A DNA stretch of 64,000 nucleotides, from NCBI RefSeq assembly GCF_009695915.1, contig NZ_VUMZ01000007.1, forward strand, positions 81,653 to 145,652, written 5' to 3'. The stretch comes from Hornefia butyriciproducens. Its GTDB lineage: Bacteria; Bacillota; Clostridia; Peptostreptococcales; Anaerovoracaceae. Within the stretch, counting starts at the first letter, position 1; each line of letters opens with the position of its first letter. Under the pieces are notes generated by a model. That model did no database searches and was not told where the DNA came from. It saw only the letters and a list, made by a program, of their open reading frames with translations. A program made the translations under genes and the position numbers. Shown in pieces: positions 26,013 to 35,092 of this stretch.

Positions 26013-26891
26013 ATGTTAGATTATCGGCTGCAGACCTTTCTTACGGTCTGCGAAACCCTGAACTACACCCGTGCGGCGAAAGAACTCGGACTTACGCAGC
26101 CGGCGGTGTCCCGACACATCAGGAGCCTGGAAGTGGAATACGGCGTACCGCTCTTTGTGCACAAAAATAAACGCATCTCGCTTTCCCCTGCGGGGACTCT
26201 GCTGATGCGACACGCCCGGACGATCCGCAGCGACGGTGAACTCCTGCGTCAGCAGCTGAAGGACACGAATGCTCAGGTTCGGGAACTTCATATGGGCACC
26301 ACCAAAACCATCGCCGACTTTGTCATCGGCCGCCCGATAGTTCGTTTTCTGCGCGAAAATCCCGATCTCAGACTTCATCTGTCCGTCTCCAACACAACAG
26401 AACTGCTGGAACGGATCCGTCAGGGCACGCTGGATGTGGCACTGGTCGAAGGGCACTTTGACTCCGGGGAATTCGATTTCTGCCGGTACAGCACTGAGGA
26501 ATTTATTGCGGTAGCGTCAGCGAAGCATGCTTTTGCACACGAACCGCTGAATCTCCGTGAGGTTCTGAATGAACCTCTGCTGATCCGGGAACCGGGCTCG
26601 GGCACGAGGGATATTCTTGAGAAAAACCTCGCCGCAGCGGAGCTGAACATCGGCGATTTCAGGCGGTGCGTTGAAATCGGAAGTATGCACATCATCCTGC
26701 AGCTGCTGGAGGCGGATATGGGAATCTCCTTTATGTACCGCGCGGCCGCAGCAGAGGCACTGTCACGGGGAAGTCTGCGACAGCTCCGACTGTGCGATTT
26801 CCGGGTGAAGCATGATTTCAGTTTCGTATGGAACAAAGGAAGCCTTTTCGCGGATACGTTTCGCAAAATCTGCCGGGAACTGCGAGAGTAG
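26013..26891 (+). CDS. LysR-family transcriptional regulator
   Basis: 292 residues. N-terminal winged helix-turn-helix FLTVCETLNYTRAAKELGLTQPAVSRHIRSLE (about residues 9-40), then a periplasmic-binding-like effector domain with SNTTELLERIRQGTLDVALVEG and EPGSGTRDILEKNL. It resembles YeiE/CysL-type regulators found divergent to yeiH, so the YeiH transporter is the probable target. AGGAGG precedes the ATG. The promoter region between the two genes is occupied by repeat copy A, which may supply or displace control elements. Confidence 0.92.
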   Translation: MLDYRLQTFLTVCETLNYTRAAKELGLTQPAVSRHIRSLEVEYGVPLFVHKNKRISLSPAGTLLMRHARTIRSDGELLRQQLKDTNAQVRELHMGTTKTIADFVIGRPIVRFLRENPDLRLHLSVSNTTELLERIRQGTLDVALVEGHFDSGEFDFCRYSTEEFIAVASAKHAFAHEPLNLREVLNEPLLIREPGSGTRDILEKNLAAAELNIGDFRRCVEIGSMHIILQLLEADMGISFMYRAAAAEALSRGSLRQLRLCDFRVKHDFSFVWNKGSLFADTFRKICRELRE

Positions 26892-26921
26892 TCCACCCGA
26901 CCGCCCGCACCGCATCAGACA

Positions 26922-26968
26922 GAAAGCCGCCGCACCTGCGCCTCTCAGCGCCCGGTACGGCGGCTTTC
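26922..26968. terminator. Bidirectional terminator between lysR-type gene and the small membrane protein gene
   Basis: 11-bp arms GAAAGCCGCCG and CGGCGGCTTTC with a 25-nt loop, between converging genes. T-rich tracts are short on both sides. Confidence 0.65.
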
Positions 26969-27007
26969 CCGTCTTCCGACATATCATTTCTGTCTGCTTT
27001 CGCAGAC

Positions 27008-27223
27008 TTAATCCTCCAGATCCTCGCCGGCCCAGTCGTCGCTGGACCATTCCTCGTCCGGCCAGTCCTCGTTGACGAAAATACGTTTCATGACCTGATC
27101 CATTCCGATAACCAGAGTCACCCCGGTGACTACTCCGACGCCAATGACAGCCAGCATCACCTTCGCGGCTTTGGACGTGGTCTTTCTGCCCTGATCCGCT
27201 TTATTCGCGCTCATTTTGTTCAT
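27008..27223 (-). CDS. Small single-pass membrane protein with acidic tail
   Basis: 71 residues: basic N terminus with Ser/Thr/Lys (cytosolic), one hydrophobic segment VMLAVIGVGVVTGVTLVIGM (about residues 22-41) and a strongly acidic C-terminal tail rich in Asp, Glu and Trp. No domain recognised. Gene status is supported by a perfect GAAGGAGGT site 5-6 nt before the ATG. It follows the cytidylate kinase-like gene by 17 bp on the same strand, so the two are probably cotranscribed. Confidence 0.75.
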   Translation of the reverse strand: MNKMSANKADQGRKTTSKAAKVMLAVIGVGVVTGVTLVIGMDQVMKRIFVNEDWPDEEWSSDDWAGEDLED

Positions 27224-27240
27224 GTTCTACCTCCTTCAGA

Positions 27241-27855
27241 TCACCTGTACGTTCTTGTCTTAACAAAGTCAACTACCAGATCCGCAGCCGCTTCTTCGGA
27301 GATATAGCTGCTGTTAATGCTGAGATTGTAGTTTTCATACGCTCCCCATTTCTGGCAGGTGTGATAATTATAGTAATTCGCCCGGGCTTTGTCGTAGGTC
27401 GTGATCTTTTTTCTGACCTCCTCCGGGTCGTCCCCGTATACCTCCACACAGCGTTTGACCCGATCCGGAAGCTCCGCATAGATGAAGACATTAGTCACAT
27501 TCGGAATATTCTTCAGAATGTAATCCGCGCAGCGTCCGACAATGACGCCCTCGCCGAGCTCGCCGATCTGCTCGATGATATCGAACTGTGTCAGAAAGAG
27601 TTTCTCGTTCATGGAAATCGGTTCGCGGTAGATATTATCGCCGAACACCATCGCGGATGACAGCGTGTAAGTAAACGCACTCTTCGCTCTCAGTTCTGCC
27701 GATTCAATCACCTCGCGGGAAAGACCGCTTTTCTTGACAGCGATGTCGATGATTTCCTTATCATAACACGGGACGCCCAGCTTCTCCGCAATCATGGCGC
27801 TGATCTGTCTGCCGCCGCTTCCATATTCTCTGCTTACTGTGACTAGTTTCTTCAT
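27241..27855 (-). CDS. Cytidylate kinase-like family protein
   Basis: 204-residue P-loop kinase-like protein beginning MKKLVTVSREYGSGGRQISAMIAEKLGVPCYDKEII, the pattern of the cytidylate_kin2 family common in clostridia. The phosphate loop is EYGSGGRQI. A later GEGVIVGRCADYIL segment and an AELPDRVKRC helix are also typical. True substrate is unproven; family members are often next to unrelated genes. AGGGGTGAGG precedes the ATG at 27855, chosen over an upstream in-frame start. Confidence 0.9.
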   Translation of the reverse strand: MKKLVTVSREYGSGGRQISAMIAEKLGVPCYDKEIIDIAVKKSGLSREVIESAELRAKSAFTYTLSSAMVFGDNIYREPISMNEKLFLTQFDIIEQIGELGEGVIVGRCADYILKNIPNVTNVFIYAELPDRVKRCVEVYGDDPEEVRKKITTYDKARANYYNYHTCQKWGAYENYNLSINSSYISEEAAADLVVDFVKTRTYR

Positions 27856-28073
27856 TTGCCTCACCCCTTCTTTGTATATCATCATTATATACTAAATGCG
27901 GCGGAAAAGAAACAGCATTTTTCAGACAATATTTTCGCAGGGCACGGGCGCGGGCACTCGACCGTCTTTGATTCCGCCGTCGTCATGCGGATGACGCAGA
28001 TGCGAGACCGGCTGGCCTCGCATTCACAGATATCAAGCGGTACAGAGCTCGCCCGGCCGCGCCGCCGTTGTCC

Positions 28074-29945
28074 TCAGGACACCTTTTCGAACTGGGAATT
28101 GTAGAGTTCCGCGTAGAATCCGTTTTGTGCCAGAAGCTCCTCATGAGTCCCCTGTTCAATGATATCGCCGTGGTTCATGACCAGAATCAGATCCGCGTTC
28201 CGTATCGTGGAAAGGCGATGAGCGATGACAAAGCTGGTCCGCCCCTCCATCAGAGTGTCCATGGCGGTCTGGATCTGCTCCTCTGTACGGGTATCCACCG
28301 ATGAGGTGGCCTCGTCCAGAATCAGCACACGATTATCCGCCAGAATCGCGCGGGCGATAGTGAGCAGCTGCTTCTGCCCTTGTGAGACATTGGTGGCGTC
28401 CTCGTTCAGCTCCATATCGTAACCTCCCGGAAGAGTCCGGATGAAGTGATCAGCGTGAGCCGCCTTCGCCGCAGCGACGACCTCCTCATCCGTCGCATCC
28501 AGACGCCCGTAACGGATATTTTCCATAATCGTTCCGGAAAACAACCATGTGTCCTGCAACACCATACCGAAGTTCTCCCGCAGCTCGTGACGATCGAACC
28601 GGCGTATATCCACGCCGTCCAGCGTGATACTTCCGGCATTCACATCGTAGAAGCGCATCAGCAGCTTGACCATCGTGGTCTTGCCGGCGCCGGTCGGGCC
28701 GACAATGGCGATTTTCTGGCCGGGCTCGGCCACCGCGCTGAAGTCGTTGATGACAATCTGATCCTCACTGTATCCAAACCGGACATGGTCAAACCGGACG
28801 CGTCCCTCAACCTTCTCCAGATGAACCGGATCCGGAGGCGTCAGCTCCTCCTCTTCCTCTGCGAGGAATTCAAAGACACGTTCCGAGGCCGCCGTCATAG
28901 ACTGCACCTGATTCATGACCTGTGCGATCTGGGCGATGGGCTGCGTCAGATTCTTGACGTACTGGATAAACGCCTGAATATCTCCGATTCCGATGGTTCC
29001 GCGTATCGCCAGGAATCCCCCGGAAATAGCGACACCTGCGTATCCCAGATTTCCGACAAACATCATCAGAGGCTGCATGATTCCCGAAAGGCACTGCGAC
29101 TTCCAGGCAGAATCATAGAGCACGTCGTTGGTCTGCCCGAAAGTTTCAATCACATCGTCCTCTTTGCTGAACGCTTTGATAACCTGCTGCCCGGCGAAAT
29201 TCTCCTCTACCTGTCCGTTGATGTGGCCCAGATAATTCTGCTGTGTCTTGAAATATTTCTGCGAGAAGCGGATCAGAAGAGTCATCAGCACCGCAGAAAC
29301 CGGAATGACGACAAGTGCGATCAAAGTCATCAGCGGAGAGATGGTCAGCATCATCACGATCACGCCGATGATGGTCGCCACAGATGTGATAATCTGCGTA
29401 ATGCTCTGATTCAGTCCGGTTCCAAGTGTATCGACATCATTGGTGATGCGGGAGAGAACCTCGCCGTAGGTTCTGCTCTCAAAGTATTTCATGGGCATGC
29501 GGTCAATTTTCTCTGCAATCTCCCGGCGCATGCGATAGCAGATTTTCTGGGTGATTCCCGTCATGATCCAGCCCTGCAGAAACGCGAACACCGCGCTTGC
29601 GATATACAGACTCAGCGTTATCAGGAGAATACGGGCGATCGTTCCGAAATCAATTCCTCCGGTTCCGCTGATCTTCCGCATGAGCCCCTCGGCAATCTCC
29701 GTGGTGGCGTTTCCCATGATTTTCGGTCCCATCACGTTGAACACCGTGGATGCAGCCGCGAATATCATCACGAAAAACACGCCGATTCTGTATCTTCCCA
29801 TATACCGGAGCAAGTCCCCGAAGGACTTCCGGAAATGCTTCGGTTTTTCACCGGGGATCATCCCCGCGGGTCCGCCGTGGCCTCCGGGTCCCCCCGGCCC
29901 GGGATGTCTGCGGGGCGCCGTTTTCATCGAACTGTCTTCCTTCAT
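28074..29945 (-). CDS. ABC exporter half-transporter with canonical ATPase site (permease-ATPase fusion)
   Basis: 623 residues: a Gly/Pro-rich N-terminal stretch, six membrane helices (about 45-340) and an ATPase domain with Walker A GPTGAGKTT, a signature NVSQGQKQ and Walker B ILDEATSSVDTRTE with the catalytic Glu. Its start follows the stop of the 769-residue partner directly, preceded by GGAGGGG. The two are transcribed together and would form a heterodimeric exporter for drugs, lipids or peptides; the substrate is unknown. The partner has a degenerate catalytic residue, so this subunit should carry out most ATP hydrolysis. Confidence 0.93.
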   Translation of the reverse strand: MKEDSSMKTAPRRHPGPGGPGGHGGPAGMIPGEKPKHFRKSFGDLLRYMGRYRIGVFFVMIFAAASTVFNVMGPKIMGNATTEIAEGLMRKISGTGGIDFGTIARILLITLSLYIASAVFAFLQGWIMTGITQKICYRMRREIAEKIDRMPMKYFESRTYGEVLSRITNDVDTLGTGLNQSITQIITSVATIIGVIVMMLTISPLMTLIALVVIPVSAVLMTLLIRFSQKYFKTQQNYLGHINGQVEENFAGQQVIKAFSKEDDVIETFGQTNDVLYDSAWKSQCLSGIMQPLMMFVGNLGYAGVAISGGFLAIRGTIGIGDIQAFIQYVKNLTQPIAQIAQVMNQVQSMTAASERVFEFLAEEEEELTPPDPVHLEKVEGRVRFDHVRFGYSEDQIVINDFSAVAEPGQKIAIVGPTGAGKTTMVKLLMRFYDVNAGSITLDGVDIRRFDRHELRENFGMVLQDTWLFSGTIMENIRYGRLDATDEEVVAAAKAAHADHFIRTLPGGYDMELNEDATNVSQGQKQLLTIARAILADNRVLILDEATSSVDTRTEEQIQTAMDTLMEGRTSFVIAHRLSTIRNADLILVMNHGDIIEQGTHEELLAQNGFYAELYNSQFEKVS

Positions 29946-32255
29946 CTATATCCCCTCCAATTCTGTACTGGAAAGCTGCGATTCCGCGATCTGGCGATAC
30001 ACTTCACAGTTCTCCATCAGCTCCTGATGGGTTCCCTTTCCCACCATATGTCCTTCGTCCAGCACCAGGATCTGATCCGCGTTCAGGATCGTGCTTATCC
30101 GCTGTGCCACAACAATCGTCGTCGCATCCTTTACCTTCTCAGACAGCTTTTTCCGCAGCTTCGCATCTGTCTTCATGTCAAGCGCCGAAAAGCTGTCGTC
30201 GAAAATCAGTATCCTCGGCCGCCGGGCGATGGCTCTGGCAATGGCAAGCCGCTGCTTCTGTCCGCCGGACACGTTGCTTCCTCCCTGTGACACATCACTT
30301 TCAAAGCCCATATTTTTCTCTTCAATGAAGTCTGCCGCCTGGGCGATCTCTGCGGCCTCCCGCATTTCCTCGTCGGATGCGTCTTTGTTCCCGAAACGTA
30401 TGTTGGAGGCGATGGTTCCGGAGAACAGCACTCCCTTCTGAGGAACAAAGCCTATTTCACCGCGCAGAGCGCGCAGGCTCAGATCCCGGATCTCCACACC
30501 GTCCACCTTCAGCCTTCCTCCGGTAATATCGTAGAAGCGGGGAATCAGATTCACCAGAGTACTTTTTCCGGAACCCGTGCTCCCGATAATGGCAGTAGTC
30601 TTTCCCGGCTCCGCCGTAAAGGTGATATCCGTCAGCACATTATGCTCCGCGTCCGGATAACGGAAGTCCACATGCTCGAATTCCACAACACCCTTCGGCG
30701 CGCTGATTTCCCGGGGATGCTCCGGGTCCTGAATCGAAGATCCGGTCCGGATGACCTCATCGATCCGTTCCGCTGCAACACCTGCTCTGGGAAGTATGAT
30801 GGACATGACCGTGATGATTAAGAAGGACATGACGATCATCATCGAATATGTGATGAATGCGGTCATCGCGCCCACCTGAAGTGTCCCGTCGTCAATGCGG
30901 TGTGCCGATACCCAGGTTATCAGCACGATCAGCGCGAACATAAACATCTGCATGGATGGCTGCATCAGTGTCATGACGCGGTTGGTAAACAGCTGCGTCC
31001 TCTTCAGCCTCTCGTTGGCGACATCAAATCGCTTCTCTTCCTCCTTCTCTCTCCCGAAGGCGCGGATTACCGAAAGTCCGGTGAGGATCTCCCGCGAGAC
31101 CCGGTTCAGACCGTCCACAAGCTTCTGCATGATCCGGAACTTCGGAAGCGTGACTGCGAAAAGAACGCCCACAAACGCAATGATCATCAGAATCGCCAGA
31201 GCGATGATATATCCCATATGAGCGCCGGTCTGTGCCACCTTGATAATGCCCCAGATTCCCATAATCGGTGCATACATGACCATGCGCAGCATCATGGTCG
31301 TCACCATCTGTATCTGCTGCACGTCGTTGGTACAGCGTGTAATCAGCGACGCAGAGGAAAATCTGCCGATTTCCGCATTGGAAAAGCTCATCACGTTCCG
31401 GAACAGCTTTCCTCTCAGATCACGTCCCACAGAAGCTCCGATCCGCGCCGCGAAGAAAGAAGCCACCGCCGCGGCGATAAACATCATCAGCGCCATCAGA
31501 AACATCCTGCCGCCTTCTCTCCATAGATACTGTTTCTGGATCCGGTTTACGTTCATCCCCGCCGCTTTGTCACATCCGGCCGCATAGGCGATTCCCATGG
31601 ATTTCAAAGTCTGTGTCCCCACTGAATCGATGGTCTTCTCCATCTGTTTCTTCGCATTCGTCACCGCCGAATCCGACATAACTCCGGAATCGATCATGCT
31701 CTGCATCATCGAACGCATATCCACATATGTCTTCACTTTTCCGTTCTCGTCCTCCGCCCGGAAGGTGTCGATGTCATAATGAAGAAGTTCTCCGATTTCC
31801 TTTACCGACATATCGTCAATACGCGATGCGACAGCCCTGCTCTGAGAATTCTTCTGCTGCAGCAGAAAAGAACGGATGATTTTTCTGAACTGGGATACAC
31901 TGGTATGTCCCATCTCGTAGGTGAGTACGATCGGAGTCAGAAGTTCCTGATCTAGTTCGTCCAGCCTGTCTCCATCCGTGACGTTCAGAACATACCGGCT
32001 CCCCTGTCTGGTGTAGATGCTATTCCACGTCTTTTTCTCCGTCTTTGTCATGAAGATTCCCGCGGCTTTATACTCCTCCGCCGTTACCTTCTCCGGCACG
32101 ATATGCTCAATGCCCTTGTTCTGAATCCCCACATCGATGATATCCTGTGTGTACTCCGGCAGCGCCAGGTCACAGTAGGCCTGAATGCAGAGCATCAGCG
32201 CCAGAATTATAACGGTAACTCGGTAGGGCTTCAGATTCCCTATTATTTTCCTCAT
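29946..32255 (-). CDS. ABC exporter half-transporter with large extracellular insert and degenerate Walker B
   Basis: 769 residues. The first membrane helix is followed by an insert of roughly 190 residues (about 45-240), predicted outside the cell, before the remaining helices. The ATPase domain has Walker A GSTGSGKST and signature NVSGGQKQ, but Walker B reads ILIFDDSFSALD with Asp in place of the catalytic Glu, the usual sign of the degenerate site in heterodimeric exporters such as BmrCD. It overlaps the marR-type stop by 4 bp (ATGA) and is followed immediately by the 623-residue partner. Confidence 0.92.
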   Translation of the reverse strand: MRKIIGNLKPYRVTVIILALMLCIQAYCDLALPEYTQDIIDVGIQNKGIEHIVPEKVTAEEYKAAGIFMTKTEKKTWNSIYTRQGSRYVLNVTDGDRLDELDQELLTPIVLTYEMGHTSVSQFRKIIRSFLLQQKNSQSRAVASRIDDMSVKEIGELLHYDIDTFRAEDENGKVKTYVDMRSMMQSMIDSGVMSDSAVTNAKKQMEKTIDSVGTQTLKSMGIAYAAGCDKAAGMNVNRIQKQYLWREGGRMFLMALMMFIAAAVASFFAARIGASVGRDLRGKLFRNVMSFSNAEIGRFSSASLITRCTNDVQQIQMVTTMMLRMVMYAPIMGIWGIIKVAQTGAHMGYIIALAILMIIAFVGVLFAVTLPKFRIMQKLVDGLNRVSREILTGLSVIRAFGREKEEEKRFDVANERLKRTQLFTNRVMTLMQPSMQMFMFALIVLITWVSAHRIDDGTLQVGAMTAFITYSMMIVMSFLIITVMSIILPRAGVAAERIDEVIRTGSSIQDPEHPREISAPKGVVEFEHVDFRYPDAEHNVLTDITFTAEPGKTTAIIGSTGSGKSTLVNLIPRFYDITGGRLKVDGVEIRDLSLRALRGEIGFVPQKGVLFSGTIASNIRFGNKDASDEEMREAAEIAQAADFIEEKNMGFESDVSQGGSNVSGGQKQRLAIARAIARRPRILIFDDSFSALDMKTDAKLRKKLSEKVKDATTIVVAQRISTILNADQILVLDEGHMVGKGTHQELMENCEVYRQIAESQLSSTELEGI

Positions 32256-32758
32256 ATATTTTCATCTCCCTTCCCTTTATCGCAGCACTCTGCTTTCTCC
32301 GCCTCCGCGGCGTCCATCAGCTGCGCCAGAGAATCCAGCAGCGTTCTGACATTCTCCTGTCCCATCCGGAGAAAAATACCCCGAAAGAACCGGTCCATCT
32401 GCGACCTGCACTGTCCGCATTTTTCCCAGCCTTTTTCAGTAAGGCGCACCAGCGTATTTCTCCGGTCACCGGGATCCGCAGATCTCTGGGTATATCCCTT
32501 CAGCTCGAGATTCCGGAGACTCCGTGAAACGGCCGGAGGCGGCACCGGTAGTGCCTGCACGATATCCGATACTCTGACGAAATCTCTGTCTCTCATCTCA
32601 TGGCCGATAGCGATCATGGTATGCAGATCCCCCTGATTCAGATCACAGTCCTTTATCTGCGGATGGAGCCGTTTGATGCGTCCGATCAGATGAATCAGTT
32701 CCCGCTGGTCTTCGCGAATCCGTTCACTTTCTTCATTTTCTGCCTTCTTTCTTTCCAT
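32252..32758 (-). CDS. MarR-family transcriptional regulator of the exporter operon
   Basis: 168 residues with a winged helix-turn-helix: DIVQALPVPPPAVSRSLRNLELKGYTQRSADPGDRRNTLVRLTEKG is the recognition helix and wing with the DxRxxxVxLT pattern. First gene of the exporter operon, overlapping the 769-residue subunit gene. A perfect palindrome at the predicted transcription start (32810-32826) is the likely operator, so it probably represses its own operon until a ligand binds. Two Cys residues near the C terminus and two mid-protein could allow redox sensing, which is speculation. AAGGAG precedes the ATG. Confidence 0.93.
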   Translation of the reverse strand: MERKKAENEESERIREDQRELIHLIGRIKRLHPQIKDCDLNQGDLHTMIAIGHEMRDRDFVRVSDIVQALPVPPPAVSRSLRNLELKGYTQRSADPGDRRNTLVRLTEKGWEKCGQCRSQMDRFFRGIFLRMGQENVRTLLDSLAQLMDAAEAEKAECCDKGKGDENI

Positions 32759-32809
32759 ACGTTCTCCTTCCGCGCCGCTCTGACTGCCCGCGTCTGCATA
32801 TCATTATCT

Positions 32810-32826
32810 TTGTTAATAATTAACAA
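32810..32826. promoter_or_regulatory. Palindromic operator of the MarR-exporter operon
   Basis: Perfect 17-bp palindrome TTGTTAATAATTAACAA, beginning 1-2 bp after the predicted start site (about 32828). A further GTTAAC half site lies next to it at about 32828-32833. Confidence 0.7.
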
Positions 32827-32834
32827 TGTTAACG

Positions 32835-32863
32835 ATTCTAGCACTGTGCCTTCACCGTGTCAA
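32835..32863 (-). promoter_or_regulatory. Sigma-A promoter of the MarR-exporter operon
   Basis: Minus strand TTGACA (32863-32858), 17 bp, TAGAAT (32840-32835), a near-consensus promoter. Confidence 0.8.
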
Positions 32864-32911
32864 GAAAAAACTCGCAAAGATCACATAAACTTTTATAAAA
32901 AAATCCGCTGC

Positions 32912-32925
32912 GTAACATTTGTTAC
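32912..32925 (+). promoter_or_regulatory. Crp/Fnr-type operator upstream of hcp (HcpR-like)
   Basis: Inverted repeat GTAAC-ATTT-GTTAC. Its centre (32918.5) is 41.5 bp upstream of the start site predicted from the -10 TATTAT at 32948-32953, and no good -35 is present. This is the standard position for a class II Crp/Fnr activator; HcpR-type regulators control hcp in many anaerobes. Confidence 0.6.
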
Positions 32926-33062
32926 CGTCATTTTCCCGCTGACGTGATATTATGCAGACAACATACGAAATCGATACGCAGTGACGGCGCCCCGGGATCC
33001 GGCTTTTCCGAGCCTCTCAGAGCGCACGCTCAGCAAACGCCATGAAAACGGAGGTAATCAAT

Positions 33063-34697
33063 ATGGAAAACAAAATGTTCTGCTATCAGTGTCAGGAAAC
33101 CGCCGGCTGCACGGGCTGCACCGTGTCCGGAGTATGCGGCAAGAAGCCGGAGGTCGCTGCGATGCAGGATCTTCTGATTTATGTCACAAAGGGACTTTCC
33201 GCGGTCGCCTGCCGGCTCCGTCAGGAGGGAACCGCAGTCAGCAAGGATGTCAATCATCTGGTGACTCTCAACCTGTTTACTACAATCACAAATGCAAACT
33301 TCGACAAGGACGCCATCGTGGCCAGAGTCAAGGAAACACTGGCAGTCAAGCAGCAGCTTCTGGATCAGGTCCGCAACAACAACGACCTGCCTCCGGCTGC
33401 GCTGTGGAACGGAAGCGAGGACGAGTATGCGGCTAAAGCCGCCGCCAACGGAGTTTTGTCCACCAAAGACGAGGATGTGCGCTCCCTGCGCGAACTGATC
33501 ACCTACGGTCTCAAGGGGCTCTCTGCCTATACAAAGCATGCGAATGCACTGCTGGAGGATGACGCCGACGTCGATGTGTTCATCCAGGAGACGCTGGCAA
33601 AGACTCTGGACGATTCGCTGTCCGTGGACGACCTGGTCGCACTGACACTGGAAACCGGAAAATACGGCGTACAGGGCATGGCGCTGCTGGACAAGGCCAA
33701 CACCGGCGCTTACGGAAATCCGGAAATCACCACGGTGAATCTGGGTGTCCGCAGCAACCCGGGAATTCTGGTCTCCGGTCACGACCTGAAGGATCTGGAG
33801 ATGCTTCTGGAGCAGACAAAGGGAACCGGCGTGGACGTCTACACTCACTCCGAGATGCTGCCGGCCCACTACTATCCGTTCTTCAAGAAATATGACAACT
33901 TCGTAGGCAACTACGGAAATGCCTGGTGGCAGCAGAAGGACGAGTTCGAGAAATTCAACGGACCGATCCTGATGACAACCAACTGCATCGTCCCGCCGAA
34001 AGACAGTTACAAAGACCGTCTTTGGACCACCGGCGCCGCCGGATATCCGGGATGCAGGCACATCGACGCGGCCTACGGCGAGGTAAAGGACTTCTCGCCC
34101 ATCATCGAGCAGGCGAAGAGCTGTTCCGCTCCCACAGAACTGGAGCAGGGTGAGATTGTCGGCGGATTCGCGCACGAGCAGGTGTTCGCGCTGGCCGATC
34201 AGGTGGTGGACGCCGTCAAGTCCGGTGCGATCAGGAAGTTCGTCGTAATGGCAGGCTGCGACGGCCGTCAGAAGACGAGAAGCTACTATACGGACTTCGC
34301 GAAGGCTCTGCCGGAGGATGCGGTGATCCTGACCGCAGGATGCGCCAAGTACAAATATAACAAGCTGGGACTGGGCGACATCAACGGAATCCCCCGTGTT
34401 CTCGACGCCGGTCAGTGCAACGATTCCTATTCTCTGGCGCTGATCGCGCTGAAGCTGAAGGAAGTGTTCGGACTGGACGATGTCAACGATCTGCCGATCG
34501 TCTACAACATCGCGTGGTATGAGCAGAAGGCAGTCATCGTACTGCTGGCGCTCCTGTCCCTGGGCGTGAAGAACATCCACCTCGGACCGACCCTTCCGGC
34601 CTTCCTGTCGCCGAACGTGACCAACGTTCTGGTGGAGAACTTCGGAATCGGCGGAATCGGCACAGTCGAGGACGACATTCAGAAATATTTCGGCTGA
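33063..34697 (+). CDS. hcp: Hydroxylamine reductase / hybrid-cluster protein Hcp
   Basis: Fe-S protein with a 4Fe and a hybrid Fe-S-O cluster, linked to nitric oxide and hydroxylamine detoxification. The N-terminal motif [22 protein letters not shown] supplies the first cluster cysteines; hybrid-cluster ligands appear in [31 protein letters not shown] and [12 protein letters not shown]. 544 residues, class I-like length. GGAGGT precedes the ATG at 33063; an earlier in-frame ATG at 33042 overlaps that site. Single-gene unit with a possible HcpR-type activator site and a strong terminator. Confidence 0.95.
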   Translation: MENKMFCYQCQETAGCTGCTVSGVCGKKPEVAAMQDLLIYVTKGLSAVACRLRQEGTAVSKDVNHLVTLNLFTTITNANFDKDAIVARVKETLAVKQQLLDQVRNNNDLPPAALWNGSEDEYAAKAAANGVLSTKDEDVRSLRELITYGLKGLSAYTKHANALLEDDADVDVFIQETLAKTLDDSLSVDDLVALTLETGKYGVQGMALLDKANTGAYGNPEITTVNLGVRSNPGILVSGHDLKDLEMLLEQTKGTGVDVYTHSEMLPAHYYPFFKKYDNFVGNYGNAWWQQKDEFEKFNGPILMTTNCIVPPKDSYKDRLWTTGAAGYPGCRHIDAAYGEVKDFSPIIEQAKSCSAPTELEQGEIVGGFAHEQVFALADQVVDAVKSGAIRKFVVMAGCDGRQKTRSYYTDFAKALPEDAVILTAGCAKYKYNKLGLGDINGIPRVLDAGQCNDSYSLALIALKLKEVFGLDDVNDLPIVYNIAWYEQKAVIVLLALLSLGVKNIHLGPTLPAFLSPNVTNVLVENFGIGGIGTVEDDIQKYFG

Positions 34698-34744
34698 TAT
34701 TCAACAGCCCGGCGGCTTCCGCGGCCGCGGAAGCCGATACAGTC

Positions 34745-34787
34745 AAAAGCGCCCCGTGCGATACAGTTCGCCGGGGCGCTTTTTTTA
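34745..34787 (+). terminator. Intrinsic terminator of hcp
   Basis: Arms GCGCCCCG (34749-34756) and CGGGGCGC (34772-34779) followed by eight T residues. Confidence 0.9.
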
Positions 34788-34791
34788 AGCA

Positions 34792-35091
34792 TTATTCGAA
34801 AATCCTCGTAATATCCTGATACCGATTGATTACTCGATAAATCTCAACATACTCTTTACTTGCCTTGTAGATAATCACATAATCTTCCCATATCGCATAT
34901 TTATAATCTGTCCTGAAACTGACTCGTTTTGAAAGATCTGATCCCATTCCCGGAAGCATCTGGAGATTTTCAAATTTACCGTAAATTTCCTTTATAGTCT
35001 TTGCCGCATATTCCTCATTGTCTTCAGCAATATAATCCCGAATATTCTTCAGTTCCTTTGCAACAATCGGGTTAATCCGCAGTTTTAACAT
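34792..35091 (-). CDS. RelE/ParE-family toxin
   Basis: 99-residue type II toxin with the compact RelE fold pattern: LKLRINPIVAKELKNIRDYIAEDNEEYAAKTIKEI, then a middle GMGSDLSKRVSFRTDYKYAIWEDYVIIYKASKEYVEIYRVINRYQDIT strand set. RelE-type toxins cleave ribosome-bound mRNA, ParE types poison gyrase; which applies is not decidable here. The start at 35091 lies 2 bp after the antitoxin stop with GGAGAA in front; an in-frame start 5 codons earlier would overlap the antitoxin. More AT-rich than the surrounding genes, as for mobile modules. Confidence 0.9.
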   Translation of the reverse strand: MLKLRINPIVAKELKNIRDYIAEDNEEYAAKTIKEIYGKFENLQMLPGMGSDLSKRVSFRTDYKYAIWEDYVIIYKASKEYVEIYRVINRYQDITRIFE

Positions 35092-35092
35092 C

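Noticed and set aside
25820..26014. Small frames over repeat copies A and E with similar translations
   Set aside because: The translations match only because the DNA repeats; the frames cross hairpin arms, have no ribosome sites and are not kept in copies B and C.
32810..32826. Rex-binding site
   Set aside because: The two TTGTTAA/TTAACAA arms are separated by 3 bp rather than 4, and the palindrome sits at the start site of an operon whose first gene encodes a MarR protein.
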